This document shows positions 17,896-26,908 of a stretch of 64,000 bases of DNA, piece by piece; the stretch's first letter is position 1, and each line of letters starts with the position of its first letter. Source of the stretch: Neobacillus sp. CF12 (lineage in GTDB: Bacteria > Bacillota > Bacilli > Bacillales > Cytobacillaceae); NCBI RefSeq assembly GCF_030348765.1, contig NZ_JAUCEU010000007.1, positions 5,987,501 through 6,051,500 on the forward strand, given 5' to 3'. The translations under genes and the position numbers were made by a program. Under the pieces are notes generated by a model, which was not told the origin of the DNA, searched no databases, and saw only the letters and a program-made list of their open reading frames with translations.

Positions 17896-17955
17896 GGTGA
17901 CAGGCACCATTTATGCAAAAACCGCTGTTTATGCAGGGTATTTTGCATATTTTCC
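17896..17955 (+). repeat. Palindrome GGTGACAGGCACC and TTTATGCA direct repeats
   Basis: GGTGACAGGCACC (17896-17908) is an imperfect palindrome of a type I recall as scattered in Bacillus intergenic DNA. TTTATGCA follows at 17910-17917 and 17928-17935, then TTTTGCAT at 17941. They lie 110-170 bases before the histidine kinase gene. Confidence 0.4.
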
Positions 17956-18067
17956 TAATTTGTTTTTAGATTTTTTCTTTATTTTTTCGATATTTTTAAG
18001 AATTGTATGATATCGTTCAATTAGTGTTATGGAAAATTTGCGAAAGTGGTGTGTTTGGAGGTGAAGT

Positions 18068-19510
18068 ATGTCCATTAAAATGAGGTTTCTGTTGTCTTAT
18101 GTGGGGGTAATTGTTTTTTCAATCTCTTTGTTTTTAGCCGCTGGTTATTTACTTCTTTTTACCATAACCGGCGATGTAAATTCGATAGCGAACTTCTATA
18201 AGAAATCTTATTTACAAAAACCTTTGTCTCCTGTTGAGGAAAGTGTATTTCTTGATTTAAAACTTTTGGCGAAAAATAACTCGGAGCAGCTATTAAATAT
18301 AGAACAACTGAAGAAGATTGAACAGCAAGATATTAAAATTGTTGTTAGAAAAGATAACAACATTGAGTACGCAACTTCCACGTTAGACCAGCAGGCATTG
18401 GTTACGTCATTACCTAAGTTTGAAGAAACGAATATAAACACGAGGGATTCCATTAAAATCAATGATTTCTATTTCACGTATGTGAAGTTTGATTTTTATT
18501 TTTTAGACAAAAGCAAAGGAAGTATTTTTGTATTAAGGAAGGTAAGTTCGAATGCGCAATTGATTCAAGAGCTGTTTCCCATTTTATTAGGGCTTTTACT
18601 GCTTCTGTTTATTATGATTATTGGATTATTAAACTATTTAGTGTCAAGAAGTATCATCAAGCCAATCTCCATTCTAAAAGAGGGTGCAGAACGGATTAAA
18701 TCGGGCGATTTACATTTTGAAATCAAAACAACCTCCAATGATGAAATCGGACAATTAAATCGAACGTTTGAGGAAATGCGACTTAAACTAAAGGAGTCGA
18801 TCACCCTCCAGCTTCAATATGAGGTAAATCGTAAAGAACTACTTTCAAATATTTCACATGATTTAAAAACCCCAATTACTTCTATAATCGGTTATGTTGA
18901 AGGAATAAAAGACGGTGTAGCAAATACCCAAGAGAAAATGGAGAAGTATTTAACCACCATTCATGGGAAAGCAAGGGATATGGATTCATTGATCGATGAA
19001 CTTTTTTTATTTTCAAAACTAGATTTAAAGAAAGAGTCATTCACTTTTGAAACGACGGAACTGGTTGAATACATGAAAGATTTTGTAGAAAAGCTTCATC
19101 TAGATTTAGTACAAAAAGGGATACAGCTTTACCATCAACCAATGAATAAATCGATATTCGTGACTGCTGACCGTGAGAAGTTAAAACGTGTTTTAGTAAA
19201 TCTCATAAACAATTGTGTTAAGTATATGAATAAAGATGATAAGTATATTTCTATACATCTGCATGAAGGACCTTTTGATGTTGTTGTAGAAGTGACGGAT
19301 AATGGCTATGGAATAGAACCTTCAGCGTTACCATACATTTTTAATCGCTTTTACCGGGCAGAAAAGTCTAGGAATTCCCGGACTGGTGGAAGTGGATTAG
19401 GGCTAGCCATTTCCAAACACATCATTGAAGAGCACGAAGGAGAGATTTGGGCAACGAGCGAAAAAGGCAAAGGTACGAGTGTTTTCTTTTCTTTGAAGAA
19501 AGGTGTGTAA
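18068..19510 (+). CDS. Sensor histidine kinase (HAMP, HisKA, HATPase)
   Basis: A 480-residue membrane kinase. Seen: TM1 about residues 7-32, an extracytoplasmic sensor loop of about 130 residues, TM2 about 168-190, HAMP about 190-245, the phosphoacceptor in NISHDLKTPITS (His264), the N box LVNLINNCVKY, the G1 box DNGYGI and the G2 box GGSGLGLAISK. The loop carries no sensor fold I can name. Unusually, the kinase gene precedes the regulator gene; they are 2 bases apart, so they form one operon. The start has TGGAGGTG upstream. Confidence 0.94.
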   Translation: MSIKMRFLLSYVGVIVFSISLFLAAGYLLLFTITGDVNSIANFYKKSYLQKPLSPVEESVFLDLKLLAKNNSEQLLNIEQLKKIEQQDIKIVVRKDNNIEYATSTLDQQALVTSLPKFEETNINTRDSIKINDFYFTYVKFDFYFLDKSKGSIFVLRKVSSNAQLIQELFPILLGLLLLLFIMIIGLLNYLVSRSIIKPISILKEGAERIKSGDLHFEIKTTSNDEIGQLNRTFEEMRLKLKESITLQLQYEVNRKELLSNISHDLKTPITSIIGYVEGIKDGVANTQEKMEKYLTTIHGKARDMDSLIDELFLFSKLDLKKESFTFETTELVEYMKDFVEKLHLDLVQKGIQLYHQPMNKSIFVTADREKLKRVLVNLINNCVKYMNKDDKYISIHLHEGPFDVVVEVTDNGYGIEPSALPYIFNRFYRAEKSRNSRTGGSGLGLAISKHIIEEHEGEIWATSEKGKGTSVFFSLKKGV

Positions 19511-19512
19511 AG

Positions 19513-20199
19513 ATGAAAAAGATATTATTGGTCGAAGATGAAATAAGTATCGCGGAATTACAAAGAGATTATTTAGAGATTAATCAATTTCATGTAGATG
19601 TTGAACATTCTGGTGATTCAGGACTCCAAATGGCACTTGAAAATGATTATGATTTAATTATATTAGACATCATGCTCCCAGGAGTCAATGGGTTTGATAT
19701 ATGCAAACAAGTACGTCAAGTTAAAAATATCCCGATTCTGTTTGTTTCCGCAAAGAAAGAAGATATCGATAAAATTCGAGGTCTCGGTTTGGGAGCAGAT
19801 GATTATATTACCAAGCCATTTAGTCCAAGTGAGTTGGTAGCTAGAGTGAAAGCGCATATAGAGCGATATGAACGACTATCGGGAAGTCAAACAAAATCGA
19901 ATATGATTAAGGTTAAAGAGATTACGATTGATAAGTCAGCACGAAAAGTTTATCTTAGCGGGGCGGAGACATCGTTCACAACAAAGGAATTTGATTTGTT
20001 GGTATTTCTTGTGAATCACCCGAATCAAGTCTTGAACAAAGAACAGCTTTATGAACATATTTGGGGCTATGAAATGGCAGCAGATGTGTCAACTGTGACC
20101 GTCCATATCAGAAAAATACGCGGGAAAATTGAAAAGGATCCTGCCCATCCGAAATATTTGGAAACGGTTTGGGGAGCAGGCTATCGATTCAATGTTTAA
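19513..20199 (+). CDS. OmpR/PhoB-family response regulator
   Basis: A 228-residue regulator. Seen: receiver domain (residues 1-115) with acidic pair VEDE, phosphoacceptor Asp52 in LDIMLPGVNG, the switch VSAKKEDIDKI and K in DYITKPFSP, then a winged-helix domain (about 130-226) ending GAGYRFNV. I chose ATG 19513 because the receiver begins there and AAAGGTG lies just upstream; an upstream extension of the frame lies inside the kinase gene. An IS element is inserted 33 bases after its stop, so a downstream cotranscribed gene could have been separated. Confidence 0.95.
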   Translation: MKKILLVEDEISIAELQRDYLEINQFHVDVEHSGDSGLQMALENDYDLIILDIMLPGVNGFDICKQVRQVKNIPILFVSAKKEDIDKIRGLGLGADDYITKPFSPSELVARVKAHIERYERLSGSQTKSNMIKVKEITIDKSARKVYLSGAETSFTTKEFDLLVFLVNHPNQVLNKEQLYEHIWGYEMAADVSTVTVHIRKIRGKIEKDPAHPKYLETVWGAGYRFNV

Positions 20200-20264
20200 C
20201 ATAAATAATATAAATACAATCCGTCACATAAGTGATCTGACCCAATAAAGTTAGACAAATATTT

Positions 20265-21074
20265 TTATGCAACTTTTAAGACTTGAGTTCGGTATTCCAC
20301 CGGACTCAAGTCTTTTAATTTTGCCTTCATTCGTTTGTGATTGTAATAGTGAATATAATCAGCTAATTCCTGTTCAAAATGCTCTATACTATCAAATTCC
20401 TGTAAATAAAGGAGTTCAGACTTTAATAAGCCAAAGAAATTTTCCATGACTGCATTATCCAAACAGTTTCCTTTTCGAGACATACTCTGTTTTATTTGGT
20501 GCCGTTCTAGTGATTTTTGATATTGTCTCATTTGATAATGCCAACCCTGATCTGAATGAAGAATTACTTGGTCTCCTGGCTGAAGACGTTCAATCGCTTG
20601 GTCTAACATGTCACCTACTAATTTATATACAGGACGGTTCATAACACTATAAGCAATGATTTCCCCATTACACAAATCCAGTACAGGAGAGAGGTAACGC
20701 TTCTCACCGAACAGGTGGAATTCTGTTACATCGGTAACCCATTTTTCATTCATTGTTTCGGCAGTGAAATCGCGATTTAAAACGTTTGGAGCGGTTTTGC
20801 CTACATTTCCTTTATAAGATTTGAACTTCTTCATACGTACCATACATTTTAAACCCATATCATTCATTAAACCATTAATCGTTTTGGGATCATGACGGAA
20901 ACCTCTTTTTTCTAACTCTTTCGTGATTCGACGGTACCCATAACGACCTTTATGTTCATGGAAAATCCCTGTTATCGCTTCTTTTACCCTCTCATACTTA
21001 TCAACCTTATTTAATCGTTTTTCCCACCAATAATACGTAGCACGTGAAATGTCAGCGACTTCAACTAAATCCAC
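20265..21074 (-). CDS. IS3-family transposase OrfB (DDE integrase)
   Basis: A 269-residue catalytic subunit with an HTH_21 segment ([31 protein letters not shown]) and an integrase core carrying the DDE triad: Asp in WVTDVTEF, Asp in [10 protein letters not shown] and Glu in [14 protein letters not shown]. The annotated start is a GTG, but the frame is open further upstream as far as the slippery site at 21161-21167, so the main product is probably an OrfAB fusion. Confidence 0.93.
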   Translation of the reverse strand: MDLVEVADISRATYYWWEKRLNKVDKYERVKEAITGIFHEHKGRYGYRRITKELEKRGFRHDPKTINGLMNDMGLKCMVRMKKFKSYKGNVGKTAPNVLNRDFTAETMNEKWVTDVTEFHLFGEKRYLSPVLDLCNGEIIAYSVMNRPVYKLVGDMLDQAIERLQPGDQVILHSDQGWHYQMRQYQKSLERHQIKQSMSRKGNCLDNAVMENFFGLLKSELLYLQEFDSIEHFEQELADYIHYYNHKRMKAKLKDLSPVEYRTQVLKVA

Positions 21075-21103
21075 GACCTTATACTTATCCTTTAGTTCAA
21101 AAA

Positions 21104-21628
21104 TTACTTGCGCTTTGGTTTTGTTTGTAATTTTTCCTGCATCTGAACTAAAGCATTCAACTTTTTTAAGTAGGCAATCTCCATTTCTAAACGTTCGACT
21201 TTCGTTTGTAATGCCTCCACTGTTTCTTCATCTGGTCTTGGTTTCTGTGTTTCTGGTTTATTTGTATCTTTCTTCAAGGATGGACGCCCCTTTTTCTTTG
21301 ATTCTAGGGCATTAATTCCACCTTGTTCAAACTGTAGTTGCCATTTTCGAACCATTGCGTGTGTGGGAAGATTGAATATGGCAGCAGTTTCACGGTAGGA
21401 TGTACCCATCTCATTTATATAATTAAGTACATCCATTTTAAACTTCGTTGAATAGCTTGTATAGGATTTTATAAAGGCACTTTCTCCATGATGCTCAAAT
21501 AGGCGAACCCATGCGCTGAAAATACTTTGGTGAACACCAATACCTCTCGCAATTTCCCTTATTGATTCATTCCCATACTTATACCTTAAAACACTATGGA
21601 TCTTTTCCTCCACTGTAAATTTAGCCAT
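21104..21628 (-). CDS. IS3-family transposase OrfA (HTH and leucine zipper)
   Basis: A 174-residue protein: two HTH units ([38 protein letters not shown]) that bind the ends, then a linker and a coiled coil ([19 protein letters not shown]) for dimerisation. The start [10 protein letters not shown] lies at 21628. The slippery heptamer A_AAA_AAG (minus strand, 21161-21167) is in phase inside the coiled coil, and the -1 frame after it has no stop before OrfB. Confidence 0.92.
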   Translation of the reverse strand: MAKFTVEEKIHSVLRYKYGNESIREIARGIGVHQSIFSAWVRLFEHHGESAFIKSYTSYSTKFKMDVLNYINEMGTSYRETAAIFNLPTHAMVRKWQLQFEQGGINALESKKKGRPSLKKDTNKPETQKPRPDEETVEALQTKVERLEMEIAYLKKLNALVQMQEKLQTKPKRK

Positions 21629-21850
21629 AAAAAAACACCCCGTAAATGTTAGAATGGTGTCTAACATTTACGGGGCAGATCATAAGGTGGCGGATATTTT
21701 TTTATAAACATGAAGAAATTTTCTGAAAAAGTTTATCTTTTTTTAAGAAATTCTTTCGAGGGAGTTTAAAATTACGTATTAACATAAATGTAAGGTCAAA
21801 TTTATAAGGGAGGATAGCAAATAGAAAATACCGATATGGTGGTGAAAATC

Positions 21851-22558
21851 ATGTGGAGGCGCCTGATGATAGTCATTGGAACTATATTCATTCTTCATGG
21901 ATGTGTCTCAGTTAATGATGGAAATCCAAATATACAGGAGAATGAGATAAAAGTAGGGATTGATGTGGAGGAACAACTGATTAAAGCAGCAAAAGGCAAA
22001 GAGGCGGATACCGTAAGAAGATTGATTGAGGAAGGTGTCGATATTAATACAAAGGACTCTGAAGGGCGAACTTCCACCATGATTGCGACATACAACAACG
22101 ACGCAGAGACTGCAAAAATACTTATTGACGCGGGGGCAGACGTCAACATCCAGGATGATATGGAAAATAACCCCTTCCTGTATGCCGGTGCTGAAGGGTA
22201 TGTTGAAATTCTAAAACTTACAATTAAAGCCGGTGCCGACCCATCTATAACGAACCGGTATGGAGGAACTGCTTTAATTCCTGCCTCAGAACATGGATAT
22301 GTAGATGTTATTAAGGAACTTATTACGAATACTGATATCGATATTAATCATATAAATGATCTCGGCTGGACAGCTTTACTAGAGGCTATTATTTTGAATA
22401 ATGGTGATGAAAAACAGCAGCAAACAGTACAATTGCTAATCGATTATGGGGCAGATGTCAATATTCCCGATCATAATAATGTAACACCTTTACAGCATGC
22501 ACGAGATAAAGGTTTAAAGGAGATTGAAAATATTTTGTTAAAAGCAGGTGCAAAATAA
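21851..22558 (+). CDS. Ankyrin-repeat lipoprotein
   Basis: About 235 residues. An N-terminal signal with lipobox ILHGC predicts a lipoprotein on the outer face of the membrane. Ankyrin repeats follow from about residue 40: EGRTSTMIATYNNDAETAKILIDAGADVN, then units with EILKLTIKAGAD, GGTALIPASEHGYVDVIK and LLIDYGADVN, about five in all. ATG 21851 has GGTGGTG 6 bases upstream; ATG 21836 would add five residues. Ankyrin repeats bind proteins, and the partner is unknown. It is 77 bases ahead of another lipoprotein gene. Confidence 0.85.
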   Translation: MWRRLMIVIGTIFILHGCVSVNDGNPNIQENEIKVGIDVEEQLIKAAKGKEADTVRRLIEEGVDINTKDSEGRTSTMIATYNNDAETAKILIDAGADVNIQDDMENNPFLYAGAEGYVEILKLTIKAGADPSITNRYGGTALIPASEHGYVDVIKELITNTDIDINHINDLGWTALLEAIILNNGDEKQQQTVQLLIDYGADVNIPDHNNVTPLQHARDKGLKEIENILLKAGAK

Positions 22559-22635
22559 CTTGGTCGTGTAAAGACTTAATCAGGAAACAAAACCATGTAA
22601 TTGACACCAAAATAAAGAAATGAGGGGACAACAAA

Positions 22636-23598
22636 ATGAAAAAAAAAGCAAAAAGTTTACCATCTATACTACTTGGGTTAACTTTAGTAATATCGGGATG
22701 CAGTACAATCACACAAGCACAAACAAATGATCAGAAGCAAGAACAAACTGAAAAAGAGGGAAGTAAACAAAATAAGGAAACCAAAGGACAGGAATTGGCT
22801 AATATTCTAAGTAGCACAAATTGGCAAGGCACAAAAGTATATGATAAGGATAAAACTGACTTAACAAAAGAAAACGCAAACTTTATTGGTCTTGCGAAAT
22901 ACGACGATGAAACCGCGAGATATGAATTTTTTGATAAAACGACAAAAAAGAGTCGCGGTGACAAAGGAACGTTCTTTATCACTAATGATGGAAAACTTAG
23001 AGTATTAATTTCTGAATCAATGGGATACCAAGCAGTTGTTGAAATAACAGAACTAAATAAAGATATGTTTACCTATAAAAGAATGGGAAAAGATGTGAAT
23101 GGTAACGATGTAGAGGTATTCGTTGATCATATTCCTTATAAAGAAACAGAACTTGCCTTTACGGACCCAGATAAGACATTGGAAACAAAAACTGGAGAAA
23201 TTGTTACAGACAAAGATGGAGATAAAATTTTATCATACACGCTATGGCAAGGAACTGTGGCATTAGATGAAAACGGCAATGATGTGTCAGCCTATAATAC
23301 AAATTTCTTGGGTCTAGCCAAATACGATTTTAAGACAAATAAATATGAGTTTTTTGATGCGAAAACGGGTAAAAGCCGTGGTGATTACGGTTATTACGAT
23401 GTTGTTCATGGAAATAAGATAAGAGCCCATGTTTCAGTAGGAATGAAGTATGGTGCAGTTCTTGAACTTACAGAGCTGAATGAAAATAAATTTACTTATA
23501 AAAGAATTGGTAAAGATAAAGAGGGTAAAAACATAACGATAACTGTTGAACATATTCCATATAAAGGTGATTTTAAGCTAAAATTCACTAAATTTTAA
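22636..23598 (+). CDS. Lipoprotein with two DUF4822-like domains
   Basis: 320 residues. The signal with lipobox VISGCS predicts a lipoprotein, followed by a Gln/Glu/Lys-rich linker. Two homologous halves follow: GLAKYDDETARYEFFDKTTKKSR and GLAKYDFKTNKYEFFDAKTGKSR each begin a unit that ends in FTYKRxGKD and VxHIPYK. I assign these to the DUF4822 family from memory. Function is unknown; the fold is probably beta-rich. AATGAGGGG lies 8 bases before the start. A terminator follows. Confidence 0.82.
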   Translation: MKKKAKSLPSILLGLTLVISGCSTITQAQTNDQKQEQTEKEGSKQNKETKGQELANILSSTNWQGTKVYDKDKTDLTKENANFIGLAKYDDETARYEFFDKTTKKSRGDKGTFFITNDGKLRVLISESMGYQAVVEITELNKDMFTYKRMGKDVNGNDVEVFVDHIPYKETELAFTDPDKTLETKTGEIVTDKDGDKILSYTLWQGTVALDENGNDVSAYNTNFLGLAKYDFKTNKYEFFDAKTGKSRGDYGYYDVVHGNKIRAHVSVGMKYGAVLELTELNENKFTYKRIGKDKEGKNITITVEHIPYKGDFKLKFTKF

Positions 23599-23617
23599 AC
23601 AAGACCTAATATACAGC

Positions 23618-23652
23618 AAAAAAGGGAATGGATTTATCCAATCCCTTTTTTG
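23618..23652 (+). terminator. Terminator after the DUF4822 lipoprotein gene
   Basis: AAAAAAGGGAATGGAT pairs with ATCCAATCCCTTTTTT with one mismatch; the right arm supplies the T-run. Confidence 0.9.
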
Positions 23653-23654
23653 TT

Positions 23655-23795
23655 TGAAAAATTTAGGAACCATTTCAAAAACAGTACCTTGGTTAAAATC
23701 ACTCACCTTCATCGATCCATAAACCCCTAAATATAGTCTGGTTTGATCCAAAATAATTTCCAAACTAACATAATACGCGGCTCGAGATCAAAAAT
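23655..23795 (-). pseudogene. Remnant of a second sugar dehydrogenase C-terminus
   Basis: On the minus strand, DQTRLYLGVYGSMKVSDFNQ and then GTVFEMVPK match the C-terminal coding sequence of the dehydrogenase at 16.4-17.8 kb in its uncorrupted frame. Matching DNA continues to about 23795 and then stops. The original stop is lost (CCTAAA here, CCATAA there). Only about 45 codons remain, next to a lipoprotein gene. Confidence 0.75.
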
Positions 23796-23942
23796 CTCCT
23801 ACGAGAATATAATTAGACCAGTTTTCTTAGTGCCAAATGGGGACGGAGAATTAGGGATACTGGGAAAGTAGTGTTTTGTTTTTGGGAGATAAACCACAGC
23901 ATAATGGTAAATACTAAAAAAAATTAAAAAAAGGGGATTATC

Positions 23943-24134
23943 ATGGGAGCTATTGAACGAAACGGATTTCGCTTTGTACCAGAATACAGTGTCAGCCACC
24001 AAAATGGGGCGATTCATGTCTATAACAAAGACCGCTTAATTGAAGAAATTAAATTTCAGTTTTCAGGAGAATTTCCCGAACTTGATCAAATAGAAGACTT
24101 AGTGGATCAATACTGTAACCAGCGTCAAATTTAG
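23943..24134 (+). CDS. DUF5370 (YbxH-like) small protein
   Basis: A 63-residue acidic protein: MGAIERNGFRFVPEYSVSHQ, then GAIHVYNKDRLIEEIKFQFSG and a helical end (IEDLVDQYCNQRQI). It resembles a short Bacillus family I recall as DUF5370/YbxH; function unknown. AAAAAAGGGG precedes the ATG, and a terminator overlaps its stop. It is real by ribosome site, terminator and composition. Confidence 0.75.
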   Translation: MGAIERNGFRFVPEYSVSHQNGAIHVYNKDRLIEEIKFQFSGEFPELDQIEDLVDQYCNQRQI

Positions 24135-24166
24135 AAACCGAATACTAGTTCGGTTTCTTGTTTTTT
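24134..24166 (+). terminator. Terminator after the DUF5370 gene
   Basis: GAAACCGAA pairs with TTCGGTTTC around TACTAG, followed by a T-rich run. It overlaps the last base of the stop. Confidence 0.88.
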
Positions 24167-24208
24167 GATATACTAGAATTACCAAATACTAGTTGAGGAG
24201 GGAGAAAG

Positions 24209-26785
24209 TTGAGTAAATTAACCGCCATTTACCCTCAAGCAATTGAACATACGAAGATTAAAGTAATGGAAGATATGAACCACTATTTAGAGACAAAAGA
24301 AAGTCTGCCTTATTTTGAGCAATATTTAACTGAACGTGGACATTATCTTGAACAAATATGGATTAATGTATGGTTAAATAAAGTCACCAATGATGTACCA
24401 AAGAATGAGAAAAAGGAGTTTTTACGGGAAAAAGGGTTTGAAGTGCAAGGAGTGGACCGCAAGATTATCAATAAGCTTTTTCGGGATGAAATGAGAGACT
24501 TTCAGCCCTTTCATGTGCAGGAATGGACCAGAGAAACTTTCGCCGGAAAAGAAGAAGAATGGGAACAAAGATATCACAAAGCGAAAGCAGATTTTATTAA
24601 AAGACAAGAAGCCAACCGCCTGGCCGAATTGCGTCATATTCTTTCAGAAAAAATTGAAGAAATGGCAGCGGATATGCTTGAAAAAGATTATGCTGACCTT
24701 TATCTCTATGTTCGTTATTTTACAGCCAAACAGGTAGCTGCGGATATAAAGAACAATGTGAAATTTAAAAATGTAGATACCTTTGCGCTTGAAGAAAAAT
24801 TAGTGGATGAAGGTCATTTTAATCCTGATTCTTATATAACGGTGGCAAAATTTTTTGAGGAATTGACTGGTGATATTCATAAGACGGTTCACTGGGGACG
24901 GAGTTTGTATGAATATCAAACCTATTTTTTTGTCTATGAAAGCCTAATTTCTGACTACTTATCAGAGTTAATCCCTCAAAGGGTTTTGGAACAACTCCCA
25001 CAGGAGATGAAGGGGAATTTTCAAGAAGCCTTCGGTGAAAAACTGACTACTTCCTACATAAAGGGGAGTATGACGCAGCTTTTGTATGAGGTGGAAGATT
25101 ATTTTATTGAAGATATTCAAGAGGAATACCTCTCAGACTTATTAAAAATTGCTGGGATACCATTTGATCATACCGTTCATCAGCAAATTTTTGAAAAAGA
25201 CTTCGCTGAAAGAGAACGTAAGAAAGCAGAGGAAGAGGCAGAATTACAACGAAAAAGAGAAGAAGAAGAACGAATGATGGAGGATATTTTTGGTCAGGAA
25301 TACAATCCATCGTTTGGAAGAAGGGTTCGGTATGTTCTGCATATCGGAGAAACCAACACTGGGAAAACGCACCATGCCCTCGAGCAAATGAAAGAAGCGA
25401 GTAGTGGTTTATATCTTGCCCCTTTGCGGCTATTAGCGCTGGAGGTTTATGAAAAGTTAAATGCAGAGGGAACACCATGCTCGTTAAAAACGGGTGAAGA
25501 AGAAAAAATTGTACCAGGTGCAAACCATTTTTCATGTACGGTGGAAATGTTTCATGAAAAGGAAAGCTATGACATCGTCGTCATTGACGAGGCACAAATG
25601 ATTACGGATAAGGACCGTGGCTTCTCATGGTATAAAGCGATAACAAAAGCAAATGCAAGAGAAGTACATATTATCGGGAGTAGAAACTCAAAACCCATGC
25701 TTTTGCAGTTGTTGGGAGATTCGGACATTATCAACCACGAATACAGCAGGGATACACCTTTAGAAGTGGAATCAAAAGAATTTCATATTAAACATGTGAA
25801 AAAAGGGGATGCACTGATTTGTTTTTCAAGAAGGCGAGTGCTTGAAACTGCTTCTAGGCTCCAAAGTGATGGGCATTCTGTCAGTATGATTTACGGCAGT
25901 ATGCCGCCAGAAACCAGGAAAAAACAAATTGAGCAATTTAACAATGGAAAAACAAAGGTCATAGTAGCGACCGATGCCATTGGAATGGGCTTGAATTTGC
26001 CTATTCGCAGGATTGTGTTCTTAGAAAATGAGAAATTTGATGGAACAAGAAGGCGGTTATTAACCTCTCAAGAAGTGAAACAAATTGCCGGGCGTGCCGG
26101 TCGTAAAGGGATTTATGATGTGGGAAAGGTCGCATTCACCAAGGACATTCGGCTGATGAGGAGATTGCTTAATCAAGAGGATGAACCAGTTCATACGTTT
26201 GCAATCGCCCCAACGAACACGGTGTTTGAACGTTTCCAACGGTATTATCGTGATTTAGGAACATTCTTTGAACTTTGGGGGAAATTTAATAGCCCGCCGG
26301 GAACGAAGAAAGCTTCCTTGACTGAGGAACGTTCACTATACAACCTGATTGCTGGGACGGAAATAGAAGCACGCTTACCTTTAATGGATTTATATGGGTT
26401 TTTGCATCTTCCTTTTTCTAAAAATGAACCTGCATTAACCAGACAATGGGAGGATACGATGTATGCGATTATCCAGGGTACTCCTCTTCCGGAACCGCCA
26501 TACAAAGAACGAAGTTTAGAGGATCTCGAGTTGGCTTATAAAGCACTCGGCTTGCATCTACTCTTTCTGTATCGATTAGGAGAGCGGACAGAGGCGATTT
26601 ATTGGGAGCGGCTACGTGAGGAAATGAGTGACAAGGTTCAAGATAAATTAAAAACAGATATCAAAAAGTTCGTGAAAAAATGTAAAAACTGTGGAAAGAA
26701 CCTTGCTTGGGATCACTCGTTTCCAACATGTGATGCCTGCCATAGTGCAAAGTATAGAAGAACTCGATATGGAGAAGATTTTTAA
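24209..26785 (+). CDS. SUV3-like superfamily 2 RNA helicase
   Basis: 858 residues. The helicase core resembles mitochondrial SUV3: Walker A GETNTGKTHHALEQM (about 378-392), LYLAPLRLLALEVYEKL, the Walker B/DEAQ motif VVIDEAQMI, motif V ATDAIGMGLNLP and motif VI QIAGRAGRKG. An N-terminal region of about 350 residues has no fold I recognise and ends in a charged coiled coil (ERERKKAEEEAELQRKREEE). The C-terminus has a four-Cys zinc ribbon (CKNCG...CDAC). The start is TTG with GAGGAGGGAG upstream. It probably unwinds RNA or RNA:DNA for decay or maturation; that is inference. Confidence 0.88.
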   Translation: MSKLTAIYPQAIEHTKIKVMEDMNHYLETKESLPYFEQYLTERGHYLEQIWINVWLNKVTNDVPKNEKKEFLREKGFEVQGVDRKIINKLFRDEMRDFQPFHVQEWTRETFAGKEEEWEQRYHKAKADFIKRQEANRLAELRHILSEKIEEMAADMLEKDYADLYLYVRYFTAKQVAADIKNNVKFKNVDTFALEEKLVDEGHFNPDSYITVAKFFEELTGDIHKTVHWGRSLYEYQTYFFVYESLISDYLSELIPQRVLEQLPQEMKGNFQEAFGEKLTTSYIKGSMTQLLYEVEDYFIEDIQEEYLSDLLKIAGIPFDHTVHQQIFEKDFAERERKKAEEEAELQRKREEEERMMEDIFGQEYNPSFGRRVRYVLHIGETNTGKTHHALEQMKEASSGLYLAPLRLLALEVYEKLNAEGTPCSLKTGEEEKIVPGANHFSCTVEMFHEKESYDIVVIDEAQMITDKDRGFSWYKAITKANAREVHIIGSRNSKPMLLQLLGDSDIINHEYSRDTPLEVESKEFHIKHVKKGDALICFSRRRVLETASRLQSDGHSVSMIYGSMPPETRKKQIEQFNNGKTKVIVATDAIGMGLNLPIRRIVFLENEKFDGTRRRLLTSQEVKQIAGRAGRKGIYDVGKVAFTKDIRLMRRLLNQEDEPVHTFAIAPTNTVFERFQRYYRDLGTFFELWGKFNSPPGTKKASLTEERSLYNLIAGTEIEARLPLMDLYGFLHLPFSKNEPALTRQWEDTMYAIIQGTPLPEPPYKERSLEDLELAYKALGLHLLFLYRLGERTEAIYWERLREEMSDKVQDKLKTDIKKFVKKCKNCGKNLAWDHSFPTCDACHSAKYRRTRYGEDF

Positions 26786-26815
26786 CGGTATGATTTATAA
26801 TCATACCGTGTTTTT
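26785..26815 (+). terminator. Terminator after the helicase gene
   Basis: ACGGTATGAT pairs with ATCATACCGT, followed by GTTTTT. Confidence 0.9.
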
Positions 26816-26839
26816 GCGCTATAAAGAAAAATAATTACT

Positions 26840-26896
26840 TTTTAGAGTAAAGTGTTGTTGCGTTTTAGAGTAACATCGCTTACTATATAAAGTAAG
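26840..26896 (+). promoter_or_regulatory. Repeat cluster before the HTH/AtpD-like gene, likely operator
   Basis: TTTTAGAGTAA occurs at 26840-26850 and 26863-26873, 23 bases apart (about two helical turns). The inverted repeat CTTACT/AGTAAG (26879-26884 and 26891-26896) then abuts the ribosome site. Given that the next gene encodes an HTH protein, autoregulation is a reasonable inference. Confidence 0.55.
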
Positions 26897-26908
26897 GGGG
26901 TGGTAAAA

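Larger units (their letters stand above)
20233..21682 (-). mobile_element. IS3-family (IS150-like) insertion sequence, complete
   Basis: 1450 bp. The left end TGATCTGACCCAATAAAG... (20233-20256) matches the inverted right end TGATCTGCCCCGTAAATG... (21659-21682) over 24 bp with few mismatches. TAAG directly precedes (20229-20232) and follows (21683-21686), giving a 4-bp target duplication. Two overlapping transposase frames with a -1 slippery site occupy the interior. Nothing indicates decay, so it may be active. Confidence 0.93.

Noticed and set aside
19447..19512. Longer N-terminus for the response regulator
   Set aside because: The extra codons are the last codons of the kinase gene in another frame, and the receiver domain starts cleanly at 19513.
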